From Piscinibacter sp. XHJ-5 (GTDB taxonomy: Bacteria; Pseudomonadota; Gammaproteobacteria; Burkholderiales; Burkholderiaceae_C), in contig NZ_CP123228.1 in assembly GCF_029855045.1 (NCBI RefSeq), positions 2,790,001 through 2,854,000 of the forward strand: a stretch of 64,000 bases of DNA. Reading direction: 5' to 3'. The notes beneath the pieces are model-generated. The model was given only the letters and a program-made list of their open reading frames with translations, did no database searches and was not told where the DNA came from. The position numbers and the translations under genes are program-made. Below, one piece after another: positions 44,043 through 53,447 of the stretch (within the stretch, counting starts at the first letter, position 1; each line of letters begins with the position of its first letter).

Positions 44043-44912
44043 ATGCCCAACGTCGCTCGCCTGTTCGTGTGCCTGTTGTTCGCGTGGCATGGGATCGGCG
44101 CCGCGGTCGAGGTCGTGCGGTTTCCGCGCCCGGAGTTCGAGGGAGATCGCCGCTTCGACTACGCGCTGCAGCTGCTCAAGCTCGGACTCTCGAAAACCGG
44201 AACGGAGTACCGCGTCGAGCTGGCGCCCATCTCCATGAACCAGGAGCGCCAGGTCGTGGAGCTCGAGGCGGATCGCACGATCGATATCGCCCCGATCCCC
44301 AGCTCCGCCGAACGTGAGCAGCGGCTGCTTCCGATCCGCATCCCGATCCAGAAGGGTGTCCTCGGTTGGCGCCTCGGCCTGATTCGCAAGGGCGACCAGG
44401 GCCGCTTCGCCGGCGTCAACGCATTGGAGGATCTCAAGCGCGTGCGCCTCGCGCAGGGACAGGAATGGCCCGACACGCAGATCCTGCGGGCCAATGGCAT
44501 CGATGTGATCACCGCACCGAAGTACGAGGGCTTGTTCAAGATGCTCGTCAGCGAGCGATTCGACTACTTCCCGCGCAGCGTGAACGAGATATGGGACGAG
44601 CTCGACAACCACGCCGCAACGCTGGAGGTCGAACCCCGCATCGCCTTGCACTATTACTACGACGCCTACTTCATGGTGAACAAGAAGAACACCAGGCTCG
44701 CGGAGAACCTGCGCCAGGGGCTGGAGAAGGCGATCGCCGACGGTTCCTTCGACCGCCTGTTCGACCAGCACCACGGCGAGCGGCTTCGCAAGGCCCGCCT
44801 GGACACACGGACCGTCATCGAGCTGAAGAACCCGCTGCTGACGCCGGGCACCCCGTCCGACCGCCCCGAACTCTGGTATCAGTACCGGCCGGGTCCGCCC
44901 AAATCGAGGTGA
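44043..44912 (+). CDS. Periplasmic solute-binding-type protein
   Basis: 289 residues with a signal peptide (MPNVARLFVCLLFAWH). The rest resembles family-3 binding proteins: RVELAPISMNQERQ, a two-lobe pattern, PKYEGLFKMLVSERFDYFP and YYYDAYFMVNKKN. No permease is next to it. It is convergent with the hybrid kinase gene at 44953, 40 bases away, and may be a sensory binding protein rather than a transport component. Start at 44043 gives the signal peptide. Confidence 0.65.
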   Translation: MPNVARLFVCLLFAWHGIGAAVEVVRFPRPEFEGDRRFDYALQLLKLGLSKTGTEYRVELAPISMNQERQVVELEADRTIDIAPIPSSAEREQRLLPIRIPIQKGVLGWRLGLIRKGDQGRFAGVNALEDLKRVRLAQGQEWPDTQILRANGIDVITAPKYEGLFKMLVSERFDYFPRSVNEIWDELDNHAATLEVEPRIALHYYYDAYFMVNKKNTRLAENLRQGLEKAIADGSFDRLFDQHHGERLRKARLDTRTVIELKNPLLTPGTPSDRPELWYQYRPGPPKSR

Positions 44913-44952
44913 TCCCGCGGCGAAGCGGGTGCGCGCACGGCCTCGCCGCGCG

Positions 44953-47328
44953 TCAGAACGGCCGGTGCGCGTGATCCGCGCCCGGGGTGTCGTCGGCGAC
45001 CATGGAGGCGCCGGACTCGACGCCGGCCGGCCGGATCCAGCGGGCGAGCGTCGCGAACATGTCGTCGATCCGCAGCGGCTTGGAGATGTGGTCGTTCATT
45101 CCCGCGGCCAGCACCTTGTCGCGATCGCTGACCAGCGCGTTGGCGGTCATCGCGATGACCGGCAGCTCGCGCCATTGCGGCTGCTCGCGAATCCGCCGCG
45201 TCGCCTCGTAGCCGTCCATGTCGGGCATCTGGCAGTCCATCAGGACGCCGTCGAAGCGCTCGCGTGCGAGCATGGCCAATGCTTCCCGACCGTCGCAAGC
45301 CGTGCTGACCCGCACGCCGGCGAGAAGCAGCAGTTCGCTAGCGACCTCGCGGTTGATGGGGTTGTCTTCCACCAGGAGCAGATGTGCTCCGCGCAGCCTT
45401 TCCTCGTTCGGGGGGCCCGCGGGCTCGCGCTGCGTGGCACGAGGCGCGGGCAGGGCGGGTGCCGCCTGCGCGGCAGCGAGCATCGGGAACCGCAACTCGA
45501 AGCGGAACCTGCTGCCGGCCCCCGGCGTGCTCTCGACCTCGATGTCGCCGCCCATCATGCGCACGAGATGACGGCAGATCGTCAACCCGAGCCCCGTTCC
45601 CCCGTAGCGTCGGGTGATCGACGAGTCCCCTTGCGAGAACGGCTGGAAGAGCTTGCCTTGCACCTCGGGTGACATGCCCATCCCGGTGTCACGCACCTCG
45701 AAGCGCAGCCGGGCGAATCGCTCGCCGCGCTCGACGAGCCCGACCGTGAACGTGATCTGGCCTCGTTGGGTGAACTTCACCGCATTGCTTCCGAGGTTGA
45801 GCAGGACCTGTCGCAAGCGCGACGGATCGCCCACGAGCGCGCCCGGCAGTTGCGGCGGCATGAGCAGCCTCAGTTCCAGCCCCTTGTTCCGGGCGTCGAT
45901 GTCGACCATGTCGACCACGCTGCTGACGACGTCGTCCAGAACGAACGGGATGGCTTCGATGTCGAGCTTGCCGGCCTCGATCTTCGAGAAGTCGAGGATG
46001 TCGTTGATGATCCCGAGCAGCGATTCGGCCGCGTCGTGGATCTTGCGCACGTGGTCCCGATGCTGCGGGCCGACCCCGTCCTGCAAGGCGAGGTAGGACA
46101 TGCCGAGGATGGCGTTCATCGGCGTGCGGATCTCGTGGCTCATGTGGGCGAGGAACTCGCTCTTGGCTTGGTTGGAGAGTTCGGCCGCCCGCCGTGCTTC
46201 GCGATCCGCCTCGGCCTGCCTGCGTGCGGTGATGTCGCGTGCGATGCCGACCGTGCCGGCGACCTTGCCTTCGCCGTCGAGCAGCGCGGTCTTGATGGTC
46301 TCGATGAGCGAGATGCTGCCGTCGGCGTTGGCGTGCCTCTCCTCGACGCGCTTGGATCCGCGCAAGTCCATCACTTCGGCGTCGTCCCGCACGTAGCCCT
46401 GGCCGAGCTCGGGCGGTGCCGTCTCGAGGTCCGACTTGCCGATCAGCTCGCGAGGGTCCGCAACGCCTTTCGCGCTGGCGAGGGCCCGGTTGACCGCGAT
46501 GAAGCGGCCGCTGGCATCCTTCACCCAGGCAAGGTCCGGCATGTTGTCCAGGATCGCCGCCATGCGCGCGTTGGCGTTGCGCAGCTCGGTGGCGTGCTGG
46601 CGCAGGCGTTCGCGCATCGCATTGAGCGCGTTCGCCAGTTGATCGAGCTCGTCGCCATCGGCGCGTGCGCGGCGCAGCCGCAAGGGCGGCGCATCGGTGT
46701 CCGGCGTGACCCTGGCCACGGAGGCGACGATGTCCAGGATGTGCCGGGTCGCCAGGTGGTGCACGACGAACAGGATGAAGAACGCCACCAGGAAGGTCTT
46801 GGCCGCGTTGCTGAGCAGGATGACAAGCGCCTGCGCCGCCAGTTCGCGATAGATGTCCGTGAGCGTCGCTTCGACGTGCAGGACACCGATGGCCTTCGGA
46901 TGATCGCCGCAGCACACCAGCGGGATGTCCTTGATCAGGGCTCTGCGGGCCTGGCGCTCGCCGCGGAACACCGAAAAGCCACGGCCCGAGGGGCTCAGTT
47001 CGCGGACTTCGACGGCACGGATGGAGGGCAGGCGCAGCATCCCCTCGAGCTGTTCCTCGAGTTGCCGGCTGTCCAGCGCCCACAGCCCTTCGGCGAGGCT
47101 GCGCGAACTGGCCTGTTCGATCTCGGCGAACCGTCCTTCCAGGCGCGCCCGCTCGCTTCGGTAGCTCAGGCTCAGCTGCAGGATCGTCAGGACCAGGGTG
47201 ACCAGGGTGCTGAACAGCACCACGCGCACCAGCAGCGCCACCGCGATGCCCCCCCGCGGCATGCGCCGTACCGTCTCCAGCCAGCTGCGAAGCGGCTGCG
47301 GATCGGAGGCCTGATCGGGAGACGACAT
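44953..47328 (-). CDS. Hybrid sensor histidine kinase with PAS and receiver domains
   Basis: 791 residues. Two transmembrane helices (about 30-55 and 165-190) enclose a periplasmic domain, followed by HAMP, PAS ([20 protein letters not shown]), HisKA with the intact H-box [19 protein letters not shown], ATPase ([25 protein letters not shown]) and a C-terminal receiver ([24 protein letters not shown] in SKPLRIDD). Start at 47328 is preferred over 47433 because the extra N-terminus is Pro/Arg-rich. No phosphotransfer partner or response regulator adjoins it. Confidence 0.88.
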   Translation of the reverse strand: MSSPDQASDPQPLRSWLETVRRMPRGGIAVALLVRVVLFSTLVTLVLTILQLSLSYRSERARLEGRFAEIEQASSRSLAEGLWALDSRQLEEQLEGMLRLPSIRAVEVRELSPSGRGFSVFRGERQARRALIKDIPLVCCGDHPKAIGVLHVEATLTDIYRELAAQALVILLSNAAKTFLVAFFILFVVHHLATRHILDIVASVARVTPDTDAPPLRLRRARADGDELDQLANALNAMRERLRQHATELRNANARMAAILDNMPDLAWVKDASGRFIAVNRALASAKGVADPRELIGKSDLETAPPELGQGYVRDDAEVMDLRGSKRVEERHANADGSISLIETIKTALLDGEGKVAGTVGIARDITARRQAEADREARRAAELSNQAKSEFLAHMSHEIRTPMNAILGMSYLALQDGVGPQHRDHVRKIHDAAESLLGIINDILDFSKIEAGKLDIEAIPFVLDDVVSSVVDMVDIDARNKGLELRLLMPPQLPGALVGDPSRLRQVLLNLGSNAVKFTQRGQITFTVGLVERGERFARLRFEVRDTGMGMSPEVQGKLFQPFSQGDSSITRRYGGTGLGLTICRHLVRMMGGDIEVESTPGAGSRFRFELRFPMLAAAQAAPALPAPRATQREPAGPPNEERLRGAHLLLVEDNPINREVASELLLLAGVRVSTACDGREALAMLARERFDGVLMDCQMPDMDGYEATRRIREQPQWRELPVIAMTANALVSDRDKVLAAGMNDHISKPLRIDDMFATLARWIRPAGVESGASMVADDTPGADHAHRPF

Positions 47329-47449
47329 GAGTGGAATCTGCAACCCGACCGAGCCCGCTGGTGAAGGCCGCACGGATGCCGGGGAGCATATTCGCAATGG
47401 TCGCGGGTCGGTATCGGGTATTACGCCTGACACCGCCAGCCGCGCTGGC

Positions 47450-48826
47450 CTACGTCACCACGAAGAGCAGCCACACCACCACCGGCGCCAGCAGTGTCAC
47501 CACCGCGCCATAGGTCATCAGTTGCCGGAAGAAGCGATCGCGGTCGATGCCCTTGGCGTTGGCCAGCACCAGCGCGCCGTTGGTCGAGAACGGGCTGACG
47601 TCGACGATCGTCGACGACACCGCCATCGCGGCGATGAAGCCGATGGCGCCGACGCCGGCATCGCCCTGCAGGAAGGGCACGGCCAGCGGGATGAGGCTGC
47701 CCAGCACCGCGGTGGACGAAGCAAACGCCGAGATCACGGCGCCGATGAAGCACAGCAGCAGCGCGGCCAGCAGCGGCGACGTGAGCGCGGCGACGCTGTT
47801 GCCGACGAAAGCGATGGTGCCCATCTTGTCGAGCACGCTCACGTAGGTGCTGACGCCCACGATGAGCATGATCTCCGGCCACGACACCTGGCCGAGCGCG
47901 CGGCGCTGCAGGTTCGGTGCCATGAGGCTGAGCACGAGGCCGATGGTGATGGACATGAAGCCGATGTCCAGCTTGTAGTAAAGCGTCGCGACCGCCAGCG
48001 TGACGATGCCGGCCAGCGTGAACAGCCGGTACGCGTGTGCCCCGATCATGGTGCCCGGCACGGCGGGATCGAGCGCCGAGGCGGCGGCCCCCTGTGCCAG
48101 GATGCGCTGCTCCTCGCGGAAGGACTCGTCTTCGGCGTCGCCAAAGGCCTGCACGCCCGCTTGCGCGTGCACGACGGTCGGCGTTGTGAACGGCGTGCCG
48201 GCGGCTTGAGGTTCGGCGCGGCGCATCAGCCGCAAGCCGCCCATCGCGACGAACAGCAGCAGCGCAACGGCGAGATTCACGCCGAGGCTGGCCAGCATCG
48301 TGGCCATCTCGTTCAGCGGCAGTCCGGCGCGTGCCACGATCTTGTTGGTGATGCCGCCATAGATGCTCATCGGCGAGAAGCCGCCGCCTTGCGCGCCGTG
48401 GATGATCATCAACCCCATCATCAAGGGACTGATGCCGTGCTTGGCGGCGAAGCCGAGCGCGATCGGCGCGAGGATGGCGACGGCCGCCGGGCTGACGGCG
48501 CCCACGCCCGTCAATCCCGCGGCGACGAAGAACATGATCCATGGGATGGCCCAGATGCGGCCGCCCACGGCCCGCACGGCAAGCTGCACGAGCCAGTCGA
48601 TGGTGCCGTTGTTCTGCGCGAGCGCGAACAGGTAGGTGATGCCCACCAAGGTGAGGAAGAGGTCGGCGGGGTAGCCGGCCATGATGGCCTTCACCTCCAT
48701 GCCGGCCACCAGCGTGCCGACGGCGAAGGCGCCGACGAAGGCGAGCACGCCCATGTTCACCGGAAGTGCCGTGGCCACCACGAACATCGCGCCGAGCACG
48801 ACGATCGACCACCAATAACTGTTCAT
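47450..48826 (-). CDS. MatC-like dicarboxylate (malonate) carrier
   Basis: 458-residue membrane protein, about 11 helices, starting [20 protein letters not shown]. MatC-type family with [13 protein letters not shown] and the C-terminal [18 protein letters not shown], which is found in SLC13/MatC carriers. Its position next to mdcH and the shared MdcR-like motif at 48901-48930 point to malonate as substrate. It has its own promoter space of 142 bases. Confidence 0.83.
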   Translation of the reverse strand: MNSYWWSIVVLGAMFVVATALPVNMGVLAFVGAFAVGTLVAGMEVKAIMAGYPADLFLTLVGITYLFALAQNNGTIDWLVQLAVRAVGGRIWAIPWIMFFVAAGLTGVGAVSPAAVAILAPIALGFAAKHGISPLMMGLMIIHGAQGGGFSPMSIYGGITNKIVARAGLPLNEMATMLASLGVNLAVALLLFVAMGGLRLMRRAEPQAAGTPFTTPTVVHAQAGVQAFGDAEDESFREEQRILAQGAAASALDPAVPGTMIGAHAYRLFTLAGIVTLAVATLYYKLDIGFMSITIGLVLSLMAPNLQRRALGQVSWPEIMLIVGVSTYVSVLDKMGTIAFVGNSVAALTSPLLAALLLCFIGAVISAFASSTAVLGSLIPLAVPFLQGDAGVGAIGFIAAMAVSSTIVDVSPFSTNGALVLANAKGIDRDRFFRQLMTYGAVVTLLAPVVVWLLFVVT

Positions 48827-48900
48827 GAAGTCGTCTCCTGGGGTTGTGGCGGCTGCGCCGCTCTGGACACGGGCCTGACGGTAAGGCGGCGGTACGGTGC

Positions 48901-48930
48901 GATCAATCAACAGCCGCGCGCGACCATTAC
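48901..48930 (-). promoter_or_regulatory. MdcR-type bipartite element before the malonate carrier gene
   Basis: On the minus strand: GTAATGGTC, ten bases, GTTGATTGATC. The same two halves with exactly ten bases between them occur before mdcA at 55161-55190. TTGATT inside it could be a -35 box. Confidence 0.65.
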
Positions 48931-48968
48931 GCTGCGTGAAACGGTGGTCGACGCCGGAGGGCGCAGCT

Positions 48969-49877
48969 TCAGCGGCCGCACTGCCGCCGGACCCACTGCA
49001 CGATGCCCGACGCGCTGCGGAATTCGTCGCACGAGCGAGCGGGGATCTCGGGATGCCGCTCATTCCAGCGACGCGCCAGCGCCTGCCCCGGGCCGAGTTC
49101 GAGCACGCACGCCGGCTGCCGCGCATGGAGGTTGTCCATGCACTCGTCCCAGCGCACGGTGCTCGCGATCTGCGCCGCCAGCGCATGGCGCGCCGCTGTG
49201 GCGTCGTGCACGCGATCGGCGGCATTGCTGAACAGCGTGATGCGCGGCCGGTGCAGCTCGATGCGTTCGAGCGTGCGCGCGAAGTCGCGCGCCGCATCGA
49301 CCATCCACGGCGAGTGCGAGGCGACGCCGATGCACAGCCGCGTCGAGCGCGCACCGCGCTGCTCGACGGCCCGCTCGGCGACGTCGAGCGCCGCCAGTGG
49401 CCCGGCGAGCACTGCGCTCTGCGGACCGTTGCGTATGGCCAGCGCCAGGCCGGCGGCCGCGCACAGCGCGTCCAGCTCGGCCGATGACAGGCCGGAGACG
49501 GCCAGCATGCCGCCCGGCACGCGCTCGCCGCAGCGATCCATCGCCTCGGCTCGCTGCTGCGCCAGTTCGAGCGCCGTGCCGGAATCGAAGACGCCCGCCG
49601 CGCCGAACGCCGCCAGCTCGCCGACGCTGTAGCCGGCGATCGCTGACGGCTCAGGCAGTTCACGGGCCAGTTCGTCCCACGCGGCAAGGGCCAGCCCGGT
49701 CAGCAGCACCTGCGCCTGAGCGTTTCGCGAGGCCCACTCACCGTCGGCCACCGCGGCGCGCCAGTCGGACACGCCCAGGCGCTTCTGCATGGCGCGGACG
49801 ATCACGCCGTCGGCCAGCCACGGCAGCATGCCGGGATGCTGCGTGCCTTGCCCCGAGAAGACGAGCGCCAGGCTCAT
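48969..49877 (-). CDS. mdcH: Malonate decarboxylase malonyl-transferase MdcH
   Basis: 302 residues, acyltransferase fold. VFSGQGTQHPGMLPW at the start and active-site Ser in GYSVGELAAFG. It charges the carrier protein MdcC with malonyl from malonyl-CoA. Last mdc gene; its start codon shares one base with the mdcB stop. Confidence 0.9.
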   Translation of the reverse strand: MSLALVFSGQGTQHPGMLPWLADGVIVRAMQKRLGVSDWRAAVADGEWASRNAQAQVLLTGLALAAWDELARELPEPSAIAGYSVGELAAFGAAGVFDSGTALELAQQRAEAMDRCGERVPGGMLAVSGLSSAELDALCAAAGLALAIRNGPQSAVLAGPLAALDVAERAVEQRGARSTRLCIGVASHSPWMVDAARDFARTLERIELHRPRITLFSNAADRVHDATAARHALAAQIASTVRWDECMDNLHARQPACVLELGPGQALARRWNERHPEIPARSCDEFRSASGIVQWVRRQCGR

Positions 49878-50839
49878 CAGGCATCCCGCTGCCGGGCACG
49901 CCCCAATGCTCGAGCCGGCCGCTCATCGTTTCCAGCAGCAGCCGCCAGCACGCCGACGCGCTGCATCCAGCAGGCAGCGGCCAGCGTGTCCGCGGCGCCA
50001 CCCGGAGACAGTCGGCGGCGAACGAAGTCATCGCCGATGCGCTGCGCCGCCGCGATGCCGTCCGGCCAGGACGCGCCCCCACTCGCCACGAATTCACGGG
50101 CCAACCGCTGCGCGTGTCGCAGGCCGTCGAGTCCACCTCGGTGCGCGAGATTGCTGTCGTCGAGCACCGCCATCACCTGGAACAGCGTGTCCAGCATGAC
50201 GCGGTCGCGCCGACACGCGTGCCTCGCGCCTTGCTCCATGGCCGGTACGGCGGTCTCGAACAGCACCGGAAAGCCCGCCGCGGCTTCGGCCGAGGCGCTG
50301 CGCAATCCGTGGCGTTGCGCGGCCAGGCCGCCCGGCAGGGTGGGCGGTCGTCGCGAGCGCATCGAGAGTGCTTCGCCCCAGTGCGCGAGCAGCGTGGCCC
50401 GCACGACCGCCGGCGTGGGAGGGTGACCGGCGGTGCCCGCGGCACCCGCCGCCGCGCACAGCAGGCCCAGCATGAAGATCGCCCCTCGATGCGTGTTGAT
50501 GCCGCCTGTCGCGGCCAGCATGCGTCCTTCGGCCTCGATGCCGCATCGCTGCAGCGACTCGAACGGCACCCGCTGCGCGCCCAGTTCCGCGATGCGCACG
50601 AAGTAGCCGCGCAATGCGAAGAGGCTGCGCATGAATGTCCGGGCGTCCATGTCGTCGTGGCTGCCGCGATCGACGAGGGTGACGAGCCCGGGCTTCGGCG
50701 AGAGCGCCAGCTCGTCGTAGAGCGCCAGCGTGGCCGCCCGCCCGATGGCCTGCGGCGGCAGCGCGATCGCGCGTGCCACGTGCGCAGAGGAGGCGACGGA
50801 CCCCGTGCCGCTTCGAAGCGGCCGTGCGGCGACGCTCAT
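49877..50839 (-). CDS. mdcB: Triphosphoribosyl-dephospho-CoA synthase MdcB
   Basis: 320 residues of the CitG/MdcB family. LSPKPGLVTLVDRGSHDDMD and GINTHRGAIFMLGLL are hallmarks. Makes the prosthetic-group precursor for MdcC. Overlaps mdcG by four bases (ATGA). Confidence 0.91.
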   Translation of the reverse strand: MSVAARPLRSGTGSVASSAHVARAIALPPQAIGRAATLALYDELALSPKPGLVTLVDRGSHDDMDARTFMRSLFALRGYFVRIAELGAQRVPFESLQRCGIEAEGRMLAATGGINTHRGAIFMLGLLCAAAGAAGTAGHPPTPAVVRATLLAHWGEALSMRSRRPPTLPGGLAAQRHGLRSASAEAAAGFPVLFETAVPAMEQGARHACRRDRVMLDTLFQVMAVLDDSNLAHRGGLDGLRHAQRLAREFVASGGASWPDGIAAAQRIGDDFVRRRLSPGGAADTLAAACWMQRVGVLAAAAGNDERPARALGRARQRDA

Positions 50840-51501
50840 GCCGCGAGCTCCATGCCGACCAGGTCGCCCTGCAGCGAGCAGCCCTCCAGGCGCTTGACCA
50901 GCACGGCGCGGCTCAGGCCGGCGCGCCAGGCGAGCCATTCGCGCCAGGCGACCGCGCCACCGTCCGGGAACACCAGCTCCCCGTCCAGCCGCGGCTGGTG
51001 GTGCGCATGAGCCTCGAGAAGCGCCACCACCTGGTCGGCCTGGTCCGCGTGTTCGACGTGCAGGCAAAGGTCGATGTCGGATCCCGCGTGCAGATGATCG
51101 AGGCCGGTGAGCCGCTGCCAGCCATGGCTGCCGTGCACGCGTGCGAGTGCACCGCGATCGGCGAGGGCCGCGCACAGCTGCGGCCAGTCGCCACGGACTT
51201 TCGCCGGCAGCAAGGTCCGGATCTGCTCGGCGCGCGGGAATTCGTCGAACCAGGACACGTCATGGCGCGACACGACCAGCGCCAGCCGCCGGCGCTCCCA
51301 ACGACCGGGCGCTGGCAGCCCCAGCGCGATGCCACCGGCAGTGCGCACCTCCGGCAACTGCCGGGTCACCACCAAGGGGAGATCGTGCGACGCCCAGTGT
51401 GCAAGGCACGCCGCGCCGGTCGCGTCCCAGGGGCGCTGGCGCACGCGCTGCCATCCCTCGCGGGTCAGCCGCACGAGCTGGTGGCGGTGCAGCGGCGGCA
51501 T
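50836..51501 (-). CDS. mdcG: Phosphoribosyl-dephospho-CoA transferase MdcG
   Basis: 221 residues, nucleotidyltransferase fold with ARVHGSHGWQRLTG and the metal motif GSDIDLCLHV. It attaches the 2'-(5''-phosphoribosyl)-3'-dephospho-CoA group to MdcC. ATG at 51501; 13 bases after mdcE. Confidence 0.9.
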   Translation of the reverse strand: MPPLHRHQLVRLTREGWQRVRQRPWDATGAACLAHWASHDLPLVVTRQLPEVRTAGGIALGLPAPGRWERRRLALVVSRHDVSWFDEFPRAEQIRTLLPAKVRGDWPQLCAALADRGALARVHGSHGWQRLTGLDHLHAGSDIDLCLHVEHADQADQVVALLEAHAHHQPRLDGELVFPDGGAVAWREWLAWRAGLSRAVLVKRLEGCSLQGDLVGMELAA

Positions 51502-51514
51502 GGCCGGGTCGCCT

Positions 51515-52216
51515 TCAGGCCGCGTCGAGCACGCGCTGGGCCACGGACGCGGCGAGCCGACGGCCGCCGCGCGCCGCCCCGTCCTCGGCGCGCCGGTCCT
51601 CGTGAGGGGCCTCGCGCAGCGCCTCTCGCAGCTCGGCCCGCAAGTCGCCGCGCCAGAGCTTGCGAACGCCGCCCATCGCGACGTAGTTGTCGACGCCGGG
51701 CGCGAACACCGGGTTGGCTTGCGACAGCTGCGTGAGAAGCGTCTCGGGCAGCTTGGTGACGCGTGCCATGGCGGGAATGCGCATGACGCGGATCTCGGCT
51801 TCGGGAAGCGCATCGCACGCGTCGGCGATCAGGCCGGAGGTGATGAACCCGCCCGACAGGGCCTGGTCGTACACCAGCCCCAGCACCCGGTGATGGCGCC
51901 GCCGGGCCAGGTCGATCGTCATGCCCAGATGCGCCATGGCGCGATTGATGCCGAGCAGCTCGTCGCGGCGGCGCAGCTGCTGCCCCTGCGTGTCGATCAG
52001 CAGCAGGATGGGCCGGCCGGGGTGCTGCGCCATCGTGTCGAGCACCGCACGCGCCTGGGCCAGCGCGAGACGCACCCCGATGGGCGCGTGGTCGGTGGTG
52101 CCGATGATCGTCAGCGCCTGTCCGTCGAAGGTGGCGGTGCCCGACAGGTAGTCGGCGTCCTGGCGGATGTCGTGATCGGTGCCGAACAGCTCGGTCACGA
52201 GGGAGTTCCAGTTCAT
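51515..52216 (-). CDS. mdcE: Malonate decarboxylase gamma subunit MdcE
   Basis: 233 residues of the MdcE family; crotonase-like core LALAQARAVLDTMAQ, GGFITSGLIADACDALPEAE. With MdcD it forms the malonyl-S-ACP decarboxylase. Overlaps mdcD by four bases. Confidence 0.92.
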   Translation of the reverse strand: MNWNSLVTELFGTDHDIRQDADYLSGTATFDGQALTIIGTTDHAPIGVRLALAQARAVLDTMAQHPGRPILLLIDTQGQQLRRRDELLGINRAMAHLGMTIDLARRRHHRVLGLVYDQALSGGFITSGLIADACDALPEAEIRVMRIPAMARVTKLPETLLTQLSQANPVFAPGVDNYVAMGGVRKLWRGDLRAELREALREAPHEDRRAEDGAARGGRRLAASVAQRVLDAA

Positions 52217-53109
52217 CGTGCTGCCTCCAGGGCGGGACGCAGCGCGCGCACCTCGTCCACGTCGAGGTCGCTCACGCGCGCCGCGTCGGAAATGCCCAGG
52301 CGCGACCACAGCGCCACGGCATCGTCGCCCTCGAATGCCTCGTCGAGCAGCGCGAGCCGGGCGGCGAGCAGCGCATGCTCGGCCTCCAGGCTGGCGAGCG
52401 TCACCGGGGCCGCCGCATCGAGCGAGTCGATCGCCGCCGCGCGAAACGCGGCCACGTCGTCCTCGACCAGCACATCGCAGTCGCCGGTGAGCCAGCGGTG
52501 CTTGCCGCCGGTGGTGCGCCACACGAGGGCGCGGTCGCGAGCGTCGAACTCGTCGACGCCGTGCGAGGCTTCGATCACCTCGGGCCCGGACATGGACAGG
52601 CGGCCGACGTCGCTCATCACGACACAGTCCGCGCAGCGGGCCACGATGCCCATGCCGCCGAAGCAACCGTTGGCGCCGCCGATGAGCACGACGACCGGGA
52701 TGCCGGCGGCCCGCACATCGAGCAGCGCTCGCATCACTTCGGACACGGCGATGAGCCCCGCGTTCGCTTCGTGCAGCCGCACGCCGCCGGACTCGGCCAG
52801 CAGCAGCACCGCATCCGGCCGGTCGCGCAGCGCGCGCCGCAGCAGCCCGACGAGCTTCGCGCCGTGGACCTCGCCGACGCCACCGCCCATGAACTCGCCT
52901 TCCTGCGCGGCCACGTAGATCGGACGGCCCGCCAGCGTGGCGCGGCCGATCGCGACGCCGTCGTCGAATGAAGACGGCACGCCCAGCTGCGCAAGATGCG
53001 GGCTGGTCAGCCGCTCCGCCGGCGGCAGCCACTCGTGGAAGCTCCCCGGGTCGAGCAGGCGCTGCAGGCGCTCGCGCGCCGAGCATTCGGCGTAGGAGAC
53101 GGTCGTCAT
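52213..53109 (-). CDS. mdcD: Malonate decarboxylase beta subunit MdcD
   Basis: 298 residues of the carboxyltransferase-like MdcD family: GEFMGGGVGEVHGAKLVGLL and GGANGCFGGMGIVARCAD oxyanion-hole loops. Decarboxylates malonyl-S-MdcC to acetyl-S-MdcC with MdcE. Overlaps mdcC by four bases. Confidence 0.93.
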   Translation of the reverse strand: MTTVSYAECSARERLQRLLDPGSFHEWLPPAERLTSPHLAQLGVPSSFDDGVAIGRATLAGRPIYVAAQEGEFMGGGVGEVHGAKLVGLLRRALRDRPDAVLLLAESGGVRLHEANAGLIAVSEVMRALLDVRAAGIPVVVLIGGANGCFGGMGIVARCADCVVMSDVGRLSMSGPEVIEASHGVDEFDARDRALVWRTTGGKHRWLTGDCDVLVEDDVAAFRAAAIDSLDAAAPVTLASLEAEHALLAARLALLDEAFEGDDAVALWSRLGISDAARVSDLDVDEVRALRPALEAAR

Positions 53110-53429
53110 GTCGTCAGCTCCGAAATCGCCTGGTCCAGGCGCAGGCTCACCACGGCCGGCGTGGCGCCCATGTCGTTGATCGAGACGCGCACGCCGGCCA
53201 AAGGGTGGCGTGCGTGGAAATCGTGCACCACCGCGGCCCAGATCACGCCGAAGCCGCGCGCGGAGGTCTCGATGCGGACGGTGCAGTCCGGCCCGGGCGC
53301 GGGCTCGACCAGCACTTCGAGATTGCCCGATCCCACGACGCCGACGAGCACCGGCGCGAAGTCGCCGGCAGGCCGCTGTCCGGGAAACACGTATTCGAGG
53401 GTCTCGAGCCCCGGTGCGATGTCTTTCAT
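53106..53429 (-). CDS. mdcC: Malonate decarboxylase acyl carrier protein MdcC
   Basis: 107 residues. GSGNLEVL at residues 33-40 contains Ser34, the likely site for the dephospho-CoA prosthetic group. It is 18 bases after mdcA. Confidence 0.91.
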   Translation of the reverse strand: MKDIAPGLETLEYVFPGQRPAGDFAPVLVGVVGSGNLEVLVEPAPGPDCTVRIETSARGFGVIWAAVVHDFHARHPLAGVRVSINDMGATPAVVSLRLDQAISELTT

Positions 53430-53447
53430 GGGTCTCTTCTCCCGATG